The notes under the pieces are model-generated. The model had not been told where the DNA came from and made no database searches. It saw nothing but the letters and a program-made list of their open reading frames with translations. Both the position numbers and the translations under genes were made by a program. From Aquila chrysaetos chrysaetos (taxonomy: Eukaryota > Chordata > Aves > Accipitriformes > Accipitridae): a stretch of 64,000 nucleotides of DNA. Every line of letters starts with the position of its first letter. Positions within the stretch are counted from its first letter, which is position 1. Shown here in pieces: positions 25,336-43,768 of the stretch. The DNA is taken from contig NC_044013.1 in assembly GCF_900496995.4 (NCBI RefSeq), positions 43,041,554-43,105,553 of the forward strand, written 5' to 3'.

Positions 25336-26348
25336 TGCTCTGCAGGAGCCCCCCAGCCCCAGCTGCCCGAGGGTCCGGGACCCTCTTGGAGGTGGCTATG
25401 TGCCCCTCGGGGGGGCTAGATGCTGACAGGCAAGCCAGAAATGGGTTTATTTAAGACACAGCTTCTCTCAACACGTTGGGCTTCCCCCTTTGCTGCCTGG
25501 GAGGACCGTCCCGGTGCCCCGATGTGTGAGGGTGCGGAGGGACCGTCGGCACAGCCCCTCTGGTCAGCTTTGCTATCCACTGCGCTGCCTGCAGGGATCC
25601 CCCCAAACCCCGCTCTGCTCCCGGCATCGGCCTTCCCTCCCTCGCTCTGCTAACACCGCTAAGCAGGCTAATTATTGCCACAAGGCTTGAGCTCATCTTC
25701 CAGTAAAAGGAGAAACAGAAGAGTCAGAGGAATCTATTGCTATTTCTGCTGTGTTTATACCTTGCAAATAAAATGGGAATGGGAGGGAAGCCAACTCTCC
25801 TCTGTAACGCCAGGCTCATTCCAATAAATGAATCACAGCACGGGGCTCTGGGCTGCATTACCTTCCTGTAAAGCCTCCGACCGGGAACACTGGGCTGCGG
25901 GGGTTTGCTGGGGCCGGCTCTGCCCTGGCCCCGCAGCGAGGGCTGCGGTACTCGCCCAAAGCAGGCGCCCCCTCCTCCTGCCAGGCTGCGGCGAAGGGCA
26001 CGAGGCTGCCGGGTGTCGGGGGCTCGCGGGGGCTGAGCACGTGGAGGCTCCGTCCCGCTTTCAGCTCTTGCTGCTGGCCCTCGCTGCTTGGTGGCGGAGG
26101 CTCCCGGGACACCGGGTGCAGCCAGCGGGAGCTGCCTTGGGTCCACAGGCAGCAAACCTGGGGATTTATTGACTTGAGTAAGGTCCCTTCTGAGCACGGC
26201 TGTTCTGCTGCTGGATCCAGCCCGGATCCAAAGGTGCTGGCTTGCTGTGTGCCTCCCCCTGGGATTCCCTCGCACACAGCCGGCTCGGCTCCCCCTCGGA
26301 GCAGTCGCTCCCTCCGTCGGCGAGGGCTCCGGCACCTGGGAACCGCCA

Positions 26349-26372
26349 CTGCTGCTGCTGCTGCTGCTGCTG
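26349..26372. repeat. CTG8 trinucleotide repeat
   Basis: Eight uninterrupted CTG units on the plus strand, CAG on the CCDC92B transcript strand, within intron. Confidence 0.95.
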
Positions 26373-28128
26373 CAGGCGGACGGAGCTTCTCAGGGCTGAG
26401 TAGGTGGCAGCTGAGAAACAGAGCTCTGCAGAAGGGTGGGCATTTCCAACGGTGGTGCCTCGGGGAGACCGAGGGGATGGTGCAAAAGTCGGGGTCTGAA
26501 ACAGCAGCTCCAGGGCAGGCGGCACAGCTCCGCAGGGCCACGACGGGGAAAGTCCTGACGTAGCGACTCCGCTTTCCTTGTGCAAACGGCCCTACCAGAT
26601 AACGGCATTCAAACCATCAGCAAAGTCATCTTAAAACTAACCAGGGGCTTTGCCCCCATCGCTCCTAGCAGAACGGCGTTGCAGAATCACACACCTCGCA
26701 GACGAGGATGTGACTTGTCCGGTCAGACAGTGCTGTCATCTGGCCGCACTGGGAAGGAGATCGCTAATAACCAACCGTGCAACGGGCTCATTTCTGCCCC
26801 TGGGGACTCAGAACCCCCCAGCCTGATTCAGGCACAAGAACTGCGCTGTCTCGCCTATCTGGAGAGGCCGTAGGTGAAGCCATTAAAACAACGAAACAGA
26901 ACAGCAAAAGCTCCGAAAGGATGTGGAAAAATAGACAATTCTATCAGTGCAGAGATGTCTTTGTTTCCCAGGAATCAGGGAGGATGACAGGCTGGAAGAC
27001 AAGGAGTAATTAGCTACGGCTGAATTATTGATGAGAGCGATGGCACAAGTTGGAATGAGTTTCAGTGGCGGGCAGGAGGCCGTGAGCCGTCGCTCTTGCC
27101 AGGCTGGCTGAAGGGGAGGGCGACATTGCTGCAGCGGGGCTGTGGGTGGGGGGCTGGCGGCCGTGCACCCCACAGCCAGGGCAGGGCCCCGAGCCCCGCG
27201 CCAGGCTTCTGGCTGTGCTTCCCGGCGACTGGAGACGGGCAGACCCCGGCCGGCCGCCGCAGGGGCTGCCGTGACCCTGGGGAGCTGTTTGCCCCCTCCC
27301 CGAGGGGCCAGGCTCCCGGTGACAGCCCCCACTCTTGGGAAAGGCTGGGAGGCTGCAGCCTCTGCGTGAGGGGCTGCTGAGGATGCCCGGCAGGGACCCT
27401 CACCCCCCCTCCAGAGCAGGGAGCAACCTGGGGCGGGGGAATAGATGTGCTGATGCTGCTGACGTTAGCGCTTGTTCAGCACCGCAGCGGAAAAGCACGG
27501 CAAGGGGGTACCAACACCGGCGCTCGTGCCGGGCTGCTCTGGGCTGGGCCGGCAGGAAGGGAACAGACTTCACCTCTCTGTGTGCAAGAGAATAAAGAGT
27601 AACAAAATATAAACAAGAAAATCACATTTCCTCCTGTTCTGAAAGTGGCCTTGGCATGGTCTCATACAGCCCCGTTATCGACAGCGTTCAACCCTTTTCT
27701 TTCCCCTAGTCTACTGGCTCCTGGGAGGAATGATGAACTACTTTTACATTTTCATAATCAAAATACCTTTGTGAGCACAGATCACGGGAGGAAAAGGCAG
27801 GACCATCTTGCTGGCTAAGGCTGGGTTTTTCCCTTTCCTTACACCAGTAAATCCCTCGGGGTAGCGACTACTGCAGCCCATCTACTGCAAGGTGCAGGAG
27901 CACGCAGCCGGGGAGAGCGCTGAGCTACCAGGGCTAATCCTCGTTCAGAAGTGTGCCCTGAGCACAGCATGAAAACAAAGGGAGGGGGTTTTAATGATGG
28001 ATTATCAACACAGCCTCCTGTCTTACCACCCGCCCGGCCAGCTGATGCCCAGAATAAAAATCGCTCTGGTTCTTCAGTGTTGTGGCTGGAGGAAGCTGCT
28101 GGCACCCATCCACAGAGGAGCGATTTCA

Positions 28129-35130
<7,002 letters not shown>

Positions 35131-35175
35131 CTGGGGGGAGCGGCGGGGCCCCGCGGGGCGCCCGCTGGGCGTCAT
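35131..35175 (-). CDS. CCDC92B: Putative CCDC92B first exon end (5' UTR or 15-codon extension)
   Basis: A consensus minus-strand donor (CCCCAG|GTAAGG) ends this exon at 35131 in a CpG island. An ATG at 35173-35175 opens 15 codons, MTPSGRPAGPRRSPQ, which splice in phase 0 to the exon at 28578 and stay in frame with METVSLEH. The ATG context is weak (C at -3), so ribosomes may pass it and start at 28554. The sequence could be wholly 5' UTR. The exon's 5' end is not determined. I could not compare it with a known CCDC92B leader. Confidence 0.4.
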
Positions 35176-35530
35176 GGGGCGGCGGCGGCGGCGGCGGCGG
35201 GGCCGGGGCCGGGGCCGGGGCCGCGCCGGGCTCCCGCGCTGCCCGCGCTGCCTGCGGCGGCCCCGCCTCGCCCGGCCCGGCCCGGCCCCGCCGCCCGCCG
35301 GCAGCCGCGCCGTAAACAGGCGGCAACGTGACCGGAACTGGGGAGCTCCGCCGGGGCGAGGCGCGGGCGGGGAGCGGGGAGCGGGGAGCGGGGCCGCGCC
35401 GGGAGCCGGGCCGAGGACAAGGCGCCTGCGGGGCGCGGCGGGACAGCGGGGCACCGACCGCAGCGCCGGGGATGTCGTGCCCGCCGCAACCGGGACGCGG
35501 CGCCGCTGCCCCCGGGGGGAGCCGCATCGG

Positions 35531-35818
35531 GGCCGGGGCTCGGCTCCCCGGGGACCCTCGGTGCGGCCGGGGCTCGGCTTCCCGGGATCCAACCCCCCCC
35601 CGCCCCCAGGCCGGGGCTCGGCTCCCCGGGGACCCTCGGTGCGGCCGGGGCTCGGCTTCCCGGGATCCACACCCCCCCCCCCCGCCCCCAGGCCGGGGCT
35701 CGGCTCCCCGGGGACCCTCGGTGCGGCCGGGGCTCGGCTTCCCGGGATCCAACCCCCCCCCCCCCCCCCCCCCCCAGGCCGGGGCTCGGCTCCCCGGGGA
35801 CCCTCGGTGCGGCCGGGG
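35531..35818. repeat. GC-rich minisatellite, ~78-86 bp unit, about 3.5 copies
   Basis: Copies start at 35531, 35609, 35691 and 35777 (the last is a 42-bp partial). Each full unit holds GGCCGGGGCTCGGCTCCCC, CCCTCGGTGCGGCCGGGG, a second GCTCGGCTTCCCGGGATCC and a C-tract ending CAGG. Copies are nearly identical and differ mainly in C-tract length, up to C23 at 35753-35775. It lies 0.4-0.7 kb upstream of the CCDC92B exon 1 donor and has G-quadruplex potential on the minus strand. Confidence 0.95.
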
Positions 35819-36010
35819 CACGGGCCCCGCTCCGCCGCCGCTGTCCGCGGTGCTGAAGCCGCCCGGCCGCCGCCGCCGGCAGCTCAGCCCCGGGTGCGCC
35901 GGCAGCCGCCGAGCCGCGGGCCGGAGCCGGGGGAACTCGGGGTGTGCCGGGGAAACGGCAGCGTTCGCGTACCCCGCGGGGTTTTTAGGGCTAACGCGAC
36001 TCAAGGGGGG

Positions 36011-37879
36011 GGGGGGCGGACGCAAGTCCAATGTGGGATGGTGCCCGCTTCCGCGAGGAAATCGGGGGGAAGAGCGAGTCAGGAAAGAGCTTCCCAGAAG
36101 CTGCGGTCAGGTGAGAAAAGGTTGTTTACTCATGCGGTTACTAATTCTTCATGCCCTTTTGTTTGTGATATCCAGAGCAGCTGGGGCTCCTCTTTCAAAG
36201 ACGACTAAATTCATTGCGCCTCTTTTACAGCAGGGGAAGCTCAGATGCGGTGGCCTGTTCCATGTCGCGCGGCAGAGAAGTGGTAGCGTCCTCCCCGTCA
36301 GCTGACAGTCTGCTGATTCCCGTGCCCTTAAACCAAACCCTGCTACGGAGAGTGTGGTGTTCCCGGCCTGATGCTCGGCTGGATTGTGCTGCCATCCTCA
36401 CGTTAAAGCTGCTGCTATTCCGCACGTATCGGTCCTGAGCGTGCAAACAGCATGTGAATGTGTTGTAGGGCAGCCCGCAGGGTATGGTTTGTGGTATCAT
36501 TTTGTCATCCCACATCCTCTCTTCCCCATGGATGTTTTAAACCTCTGACCGAGTGCCTGTGCTACACAAAGTGGTCGAGGGCATGCCGTGAGGAATAGCC
36601 CTGCCTTGTGCCCGCGGGAGGGCAGGCAGAGGAGAGAATAATCTAGGTGTAATATGGTGGGTTTGTAGCATCCCTGCGCTTTAACAGCCGAAGACAGGAT
36701 CCTTACCTGATGCAAACTGGTGTGGTACAGCCTGGCTTGGTGCTGGCTGATAGCAGAGGAAGGCTGGGCTTGGGATTAGGGCTCTTCTATGGAGAGTGAG
36801 TGTAATTGACACTGAGAGAGAAATTGTTAAATCAGGAAAAAAGGTGACTGGTGAGGTCTGAAGGCCTGCACATGCACACACAAGCTTCTGATTTGCACTG
36901 AATTATTCAGACACCTCTGCTTAAGGCCTCAGCCAGCGCAATCGAGAGCTTCAGTGCTTCCTAACACTCATTCAGCCACGCTGACTCCTCTGTGGGCCTC
37001 CTCTCAGCTTGTTTTTTTCTGAAAAAAAGTAGTTCTTCCTGCAATGACAAGTTGTGAAGAGGTGAAGGATTTCTGTGTGAAGGGGGAGAGCGCAGACTTT
37101 CTTATTCAGAGAAGTGTTGTCTCACTAGGAGCACCTCTCACCCATTTGTAACCATCAGGTCAACACTTGCCAAGGTGTCATTTGTCTCTCTCAGTGCAGT
37201 TTGCTATGTTTGGGGGGGGCTGTTTTTAATATCTCACCATGTCTTCCCCTAACTCATGTGCTAACTCCAGTAGCAGTGAATTACAGACAGGGAGGCGGGG
37301 GGAAGAGGGAGGGGTGATGTCTGAATGCATCATGTTTCACCAGGTTGTACAATTTTCATTGATTTTCCACTGAATAAAAGAGAAGCCTGCAAATGATCAA
37401 GGTCAGGCATTTGGGGACAGACAGCTGCCTCTGTAAATGAGGTCATCGCTCCAGGATACAGCCGTGCTGCGAGGGAAGGCAGCGGAGCACAGCGCATCCT
37501 CTGCACCCAGCATGGTGCAGGATAAAGCCGGCTGCCTCTGCAGCGATTGCCTGGCAGCTTGGAGTCAGCCACAGTGCACACAGGCCACTAGTATTTCCCA
37601 TCACCTCTCTCACCTGCGCTCACCGTTCCACAGTGAACTGGTTTCACCGGCAGCATTTTGCTCAGGGAGCTGCTCTCAGCTTCTTTTGTCTGGGACATGA
37701 CCTAGCAGTCCCTTAGCTAATGCCTCCAGCAACCGCGATGTCCTGCACCGCAGTTACACCGTGACCCTTCCCCACTCACCCCATGCTCCGAGAGACAGGA
37801 ACCGCTTCTCTGAGGTGGTTTGTGATCAACATAACGAGTCAAAAATGGCAGGAATGCCATTTCAGTCTCAGGAGGAGTT
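36011..37879. other. Intergenic stretch between CCDC92B and RAP1GAP2 islands
   Basis: The stretch has ordinary composition. No gene, RNA or repeat family was recognised. One canonical ERR site TCAAGGTCA occurs at 37397-37405, possibly by chance. Confidence 0.6.
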
Positions 37880-38667
37880 GTGGGGTCCCCGCTGCCAGCC
37901 CGGGTGCGTGACCGAGCCAGCCTGCTCCTTGCCTGTTGTACACCGGCGGGGAGACATCCAGCTGGAACGCCGCCTGAAAGAGGGTACCGACGGCACCCAC
38001 TCGCCGTGACCCCGTGGGTGCAGGCCGGCGCTGAAGCGGCAGGGTCGCGGCGGGGCTCGGGGGGCCAGCGGCTGCGGAGGGACGCACCTGAGCGCCTCGG
38101 CCCCAGGTTTTGCTGCAGAGACGTGGCTCTTCCCCTTGGAAACCTCCCTGGAGAGAGGCCGGTGTGGAGGTTGCGGAGACTGCAGAGACTGCGGCTGGCT
38201 GTTGCAGGCAGCAGCAGCAGCAGCTCTGCCGTGCGGGGCTGGGCGCGGGCAGCTGCCCGCTGCCTGCAGCTCCGTACCGACGCTGACCTCTAGCGGCAGC
38301 GGTGCGGGCAGCGGTGCGGGCAGCGGTGCGGGCAGGGGCAGCGGCAGCTCGCACGGCCTCCGGCGCCGGGCAGAGCGGGCAGGCTCCGGCCGGCAGCCGG
38401 GGCCGGGCACGGAGCCCCGGGGCCGGGGCTGGAGCGCGGGGTGGGCCGGCAGCCGCTGGGACCGCCGGTGACACCGTTTGATCCCATCCTGAGGGCTTGA
38501 AAAGGCGGTGCTCATCCCGCACTCGCAGCCAGTGGAAAGAAAGAGGGAGCCGGGCAGCGCTTCAGGCTGCTCCCGGCCGGGCATCCCTCTTTCTCCCGGC
38601 TGCCGGAGGAGCTGAGGGCCGGGAGGCTCTGCCCGCAGGTCCGCCTGGTTTAAACGCCTTGCGTTAG
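37880..38667. promoter_or_regulatory. CpG island without assigned gene
   Basis: The DNA is CpG-dense, with a 12-bp tandem repeat at 38301-38336. A plus-strand donor-like site (TTAG|GTGAGA) sits at 38667/38668 and a minus-strand one (CTCAG|GTGCGT) near 38086. It lies between the divergent CCDC92B and RAP1GAP2 genes, so it could be a noncoding first exon of either or of a lncRNA. No coding frame is supported. Confidence 0.4.
38301..38336. repeat. 12-bp tandem repeat, three copies of GGTGCGGGCAGC
   Basis: Three consecutive copies, the last with one change at its final base, lie inside the unassigned CpG island. Confidence 0.9.
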
Positions 38668-40839
38668 GTGAGACCAGCTCACATCAGAGGTGACCGGTAC
38701 CAGGATAAAGCAGCCACTTCCCAAAGGGAGCGGGCACTGAAGTTAAACCTGCCTCCTGCGCCCTTCTAGACTATGTGGAGTGCCTTTAGACCACCGCTTC
38801 CCCCGCCCCCCCCTCCCCACCCCGAGTTATTTATTAGGGGAATTTTTGCATTTAATTTAAAAATGAGTTTAACTTTGCCTCAAAAGTTATTTTTCAACCT
38901 AATTGAAATGTAATGTGTGTGTGTCTTCTAATTGCTCTGAAGAACCTAATAAGAAGCTCCTTAAAGCGATGGAGGGCTAAAAGCTAGAGGGTTTTGATAA
39001 ATTTAACATTAGCTTAACAGTTCCACGGCGATTTGAAAGTATCAGACTTGTGACGATATTTGCTTGAGCTAAGTAATGCAATTTGTCCTTCTTCAGAGAG
39101 CCTTTGCTCTGCGCAGCTGACTGTGGGGAGGGCTGCAGCATTCCCAGTGATACTGGGGGAAGGAGGCAGGGGAGCGTGGTCCTATGACTCCTGGCTAAAT
39201 GGAGTAAAAGCTTTGGGAAATGATGGGCCAAATCTGTCAGCCCGGCTCTGGCATGCTGGCCCCGGAGGGATGCCCGGCTGGGATCAGCACGGTGCTGGCA
39301 GCGTGAAGGGGCACATGAAAGATGACAGATGCATTAGCATGTATGTGCTATGTGAACACTCCAATTTTTAAAATTTCTTATTATTTTAGAACTTTTTTTT
39401 TTTTAAAAATAAAAGTTGTTTCTATTCTTTAGATCTCACAGGCCTGCAAAAACATATGTGTGCTGAAACAGGGGTGGGTCAGTTCCCAGGCGCCAGGGGC
39501 AGAAGGGAGAGCTTCAGCCTCTCCTGTGCCCACTCCTCTGGCCCCACATCCCCACAGGGTCCCATCGCTGCTTCCCACCCATGACCTCCCACAGCGGGTG
39601 CAAGCACTGGAGACTCATCCGTCAGGACTGAGACTCTCTCTGTGCTTACAAGTGTGAAATTCAGCACGGCTCTCAGGCTCTGCAGAGCAGGGATCAGGTT
39701 TTTTTATCTGCCCTTGGCTCCAAATCTGATCGTGAGCAACGTCAATCCAGGCAGAGCTGGTGCCTGACGGCTGCAGGCAGCTGATAACAGGGCCTCGCTG
39801 ATGGGTGAGCTCGCTTGCTGCCCGGCTCATTAAAACATGATGTATCAACAATTTCCTGGTCATAATTTCAGCCAAAGTATCCAGCTGAGGACCAAGCTAC
39901 CAGCCCCCTGTGGCACAGTGGGCTGCCAGCTGCCAAACCGGTGCATGGACACAGCCTCGCTGGGCGGTTGTTTCTTTCCAGCGTTCAGCCCATAACTTGT
40001 AAGAGGCGACAGCTCCTCCAGAGGGTAGGTCACTGCCCAGGTTTTGGGAGACCCCCAGCTGAATTCCCTTTATGTGATCCTGAGCAAGGTACAGCCTCTC
40101 CAGCCAAGGTGGCAAAGCACCCCTCTGCATCCTAGCAAGGGGCAGCTGTGATGGAGGCATTAATGCCTTTCAGATGTGTTTGGGCCCTACGAGAGTGGGG
40201 CTCTAGAATTACCAATAACAGGTATTTACTTGAGTAATTAATGTCATTTGATTTAAATGAAGCTGTTGCATTATGGGAGCAACATCTGGGTTTGCCGAGT
40301 TGTGAAATTGGGTTCTTAAAGATCAGAAAAGTCAGGATTTAGGGCCAGAACATTGCTTTAGAGAAATAGCTTTTAGTGTGATTTGAAGCTCCTTGAAGTA
40401 ACGTCTAGATGCGCTCCCAGTTTGTTTCCTGAGCAATATGGGCCAGCTGTTACTGAAGCTGCCCTGCAGCTCCCAGGGACCTCGAAGGGAAGCCCCGGCT
40501 CAGGCAGATGGCAGGTTTTAGCTTTGAATCTATGGGAGAATAATTTTCACTTGGCGTTCCTGGACCTCACGCAGGTGAGTTCTGCTGCTGGGTTGGTTGG
40601 TTGTTTTCAAGGGTGAGCAAGGACCGATGATAGAACTGGGGTTCAAGGGGTGGGCTCCAGCCCCCCCAGCCTGTGCTGGTGTGGCCCGGATGGTGTGACC
40701 GTGGGGGGGCTCAGCCTGGGCCGGGGGGGGGGGAGCCCGTTTCTGTGTTTATTGCCACTGGTGACTGTTCCCGAGGGACTTTGCGATACACGGCTCAGAC
40801 TTGCTCTGACTGTTTGGGGGGTGCACGGCGTGCATCTCT
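38668..40839. other. Intergenic stretch upstream of RAP1GAP2 exon 1a
   Basis: No gene was found. AT-rich parts at 38810-39060 and 40180-40400 contain TTTAATTTAAAAATGAG and GAGTAATTAATGTCATTTG and could be conserved noncoding DNA. There is no recognisable transposon. Confidence 0.5.
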
Positions 40840-41300
40840 CAGGCGGGGCTCTGGTGGGATCCAGCGCCAGCTCTGCGGGGCCGGTAGCGCTTATGTGCAA
40901 ACCCAGGCGGCTCGTCCCGGGGGGGAGCGGGCATTGCATAAGGCTTTACATAACGGGGCACGGTGAGGTGACCCCCCCCCCCCCCCCCCCCCTGCCCGGG
41001 GCGGGTCCCGTCCCCGTCCCCCCCCCCCGGTGCCGGAGGAGGCGGGGGCTCGCAGGAGCCGGCGCAGCCGCCCCAGCCCCCGCGGGGGACGGTGCCCGGG
41101 CTCCGGCGCTGCCCGGGCCGGCTCGCAGCGGGGGTGTGCTGGCGGGGATCCCCCCCCCCCCCATCCCGCCTTCCCCCGCCCGCCCTGCGGCAGCGCTCCC
41201 GGCCCCGGCATGGCCTCGGGCAAGGCGGCGGGGGAGCGGCGCTGGGAGCTGGTCCGCTGGTGAGTGGGGGGGGCACAGCGGATGGGCCGGGGGGGGGTCC
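40840..41300 (+). promoter_or_regulatory. RAP1GAP2: CpG island promoter of RAP1GAP2 transcript 1a
   Basis: The DNA is CpG-dense and leads into the ATG at 41210. It includes a C21 tract at 40972-40992 and further C-runs near 41020 and 41150. No TATA box is seen. Direction is set by the coding exon and its donor at 41260. Confidence 0.6.
41210..41259 (+). CDS. RAP1GAP2: RAP1GAP2 alternative first coding exon (1a)
   Basis: ATG at 41210 in a good context (GGCATGG) starts MASGKAAGERRWELVR. The exon ends at CTG|GTGAGT in phase 2 (TG), completed to Trp by exon 2a. Together the two exons give a basic and aromatic N-terminus that I do not assign to a named domain. Assignment to RAP1GAP2 rests on strand, gene order and exact phase fit of exon 2a to the RAP1GAP2 exon at 61331. 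It could instead belong to a separate small gene, but then the phase match would be accidental. Confidence 0.65.
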
Positions 41301-43651
41301 CGGCAGATACCCTGGGGGCTCCCGGGAGGCTCGGGGAGGGGGGACCCAGGCGGGCGACCTTTGGGGGGGTTAAATTTGCAAGGGGGTCTTGGCTCTGGGG
41401 GGGGGGTTGCTCCTAGTCCGGGGGGAGTCCTGGCTGCTGAGCCAGGTGAATAGGGGAATCCCGGCCCGGGAGGGCTCCGGTGTATTGGGGGGGGGGGGCA
41501 CGGACGCTTAGCCCCGGCACCCTGGGGCCCTCCGGGGCACTCCAAGGGTCGCAGCGTGGTTGCGGGTGTGGGACTGTGGTGGGTCCCTGCGGGGCGGCTG
41601 CTCCAGTCGGGGGGGGGGGGGGGAACGGTCACGTACCCGGGCAGGGAGAGGGCGGTTCGGGGCTGCAGCTGCTGCGAGGGGGATCTCTGGCATTTGGGGT
41701 CCGGTAGAGGTAGAAGGGTCGGATCCCAAAGCGAGATCCTGCTTCTGGGAACTGCCCCCGCCCCGCACGGGAGAAGTGGGGGGAACACCAGCGTCCTGGT
41801 CCTGGGTGTGCCTGGGTCTTGTACCTGCCAGCGGGAAGTCTCTGGGACACGTAGGGGATGCTTTGGGGACATCGTGGGTGTGGAGGGATGCTGAGGCTGC
41901 TCTGGGCTTTGGTGTGTGGGGACCCGCTTCTTCCTGCTGGGGACAGGGCGATTGCGGTGACCGGAGCAGCTGGGACGGGCTGACATTGGAAACAAGCTTT
42001 CTCTGTATTTTTTTATTTTTAATTGTGCATGTAGTTTGTGACGTCCAAAGCTTGTGACTTTTGAGCAGGGTGCTGTAGCAATGCCAGGCTGTGACTGGGG
42101 TGACTCCCGTTACGGCGTGGTGCTGCTGATGTAAGAGCTGGGAGCGGGCCCAGGGCTCATCCCGCATCCCAACACCGGCCGGGTGGGGAGCAGGGCTAGG
42201 CTGGATGCTGGGGCTCCCAGGTCTGGGTGGGAACCCTGCAATCCTGGGTGATCAGCCAGAGTGGAGATTGTCAGAGGACTACTCTCAGCTTGTGAAGCTT
42301 TTTTCTTTTCTTTTTTTTTTTTTTTTTTTTTTTTTCCCTCCTCCTCGGCAGCCTAGGGCACTTTTATTTCTTCAGGCATAGACCCAAACTGTTACAATGA
42401 CTACTTGGCCTGGCTGTTCTGCCATCCCCACTGCCTCACCCCCCCTTCCTTCCCAAAAGACATTCTGGCTTGCCTGCTGTTACTTTGTGCAATGTTATCA
42501 TATGCAAGAGCTGCAGGGGAGCATTGGGACTGCAACGTGCTTGGTTGCTTATACCAAGAAAATTAGCGGCTCAGTCACTAAAATTAGCGGCAGGGATACT
42601 CAAGGAGCCTTTTGGGTTTCCTTTTGCTGAGAGCGGGAGGTCCTGACTCCTGCGTTGTCACTGCCCCCCGGCTCTAGCAGGACCCCACAGCGCTGGGCTG
42701 GGTGAGTTCGGGCAGGCAGCAGAGCCCAGCAGCAGGGAACAGCTCCAGCCATGGCCCTGCTCATCAGAGCTGCAGGGAGCCCGTGGTACATTGGCCCCAT
42801 CCAGGCAGCATGGCTGGATCCCTGTGGTTAATGGTGGGAACGCACCACCCGGAGCATCCGCACGCAGAGGAGAGGAGTGCAAACTCGCCCCAGCCCTGGC
42901 TGGGGTTTCATGGGTGCCGCAGCTGTGTCTGCGTGCATGTGTCTCCAACCAGTACTACAGGGGCTTTAAATAATTAATCACTTGCTGATGAAATTTCATG
43001 TTCAGAGGAGGGTGTGTGAAGCGCAGCTGGTTGTTGGGATGGAGGCAGGCAGCGGAATTGTGTTCTAAAAGATAGCAACAACTGCGGTTACCGACATCTT
43101 GCTCATGTAACAGAGAACCCGTACTTCTCTAATCAAAATAATTGCCATTGATTCATCACTTGAATATTACTTACTAAGCCTCAACATCTGGCCTGACCTT
43201 TGAAATAAGGTTAGAAAGGCATTAGCCTGGTCTTGGAGCCAGTGATAACGCTGGGGACAGGGCTGGTGGGGAGCAGCCGGGCGGGAGCTGTTGGAGGCAG
43301 ACTGTGCCCCAGGGTGATGGGGACCGCTGCTCTGGTGGCAAGGAGCAAGGGTGGCTGGGGGGGCCACCGTCCCCTCCCCTGGGGGTTGCCCTTGAAGGGA
43401 TGCCCCGTCACAGCCGTGGCCGTGTGCTCGTGAGAGCGTCCATTGGTGGGAAGGACAGGGACGGCACAGGGATGCAGACAGACGGGGCTGTAATGTCATT
43501 TTGCTGTTTCCACTGAGGAACACGTCAGTGGTGGTGTTGGACTTGCAGCTCCGAGCAGCGCGACTGAGCCAGTCGCTCTCCGTGTCCTGCAGCTCCCTCG
43601 CCACAATCCTGTGCTAATAAATATTTCAGTCTTTCTTGCTGTTATTTTTAG
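41260..43651 (+). other. RAP1GAP2: RAP1GAP2 intron 1a
   Basis: The intron runs from GTGAGT to a TTATTTTTAG acceptor. It contains G-runs, T25 at 42311-42335 and an AT-rich patch at 42960-43190. No exon is seen. Confidence 0.65.
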
Positions 43652-43768
43652 GTACGTGCGAGAAGGCCGGTTTCGGATTGAGGAGAGGACGCTGACGGCT
43701 TTCCAGTGGCTGTACTCGCCCCACCAGCACCGCATCGTCAGCCGGGCGGACCTGGGCTCGCCCAGCAG
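43652..43768 (+). CDS. RAP1GAP2: RAP1GAP2 exon 2a
   Basis: An acceptor TTATTTTTAG and a donor GCAG|GTAAGG frame 117 nt. With TG from exon 1a they read W-YVREGRFRIEERTLTAFQWL, then YSPHQHRIVSRADLGSPS, and leave AG. That AG plus the first G of the 61331 exon makes Arg, giving ...GSPSR-IDKTMLASLKIK without frame change. The sequence is open and well composed, with good splice sites on both sides, so it is very likely coding. The helix-like EGRFRIEERTLTAFQWLY stretch suggests a protein-contact segment, but no domain was recognised. It is absent from the MFxRKRSVSF form of the protein. Confidence 0.7.

Noticed and set aside
35174..36208. 344-codon plus-strand frame over the CCDC92B island
   Set aside because: Its length comes from the minisatellite and CpG composition, and the translation is repetitive.
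37397..37405. Canonical ERR site TCAAGGTCA in intergenic DNA
   Set aside because: A single 9-bp match is expected by chance in 64 kb, and it is not in a promoter-like context.
42311..42335. T25 (and T25 at 62715-62739) as a tail of a SINE or processed pseudogene
   Set aside because: No retroposed body or target duplication adjoins either run. They look like simple homopolymers.
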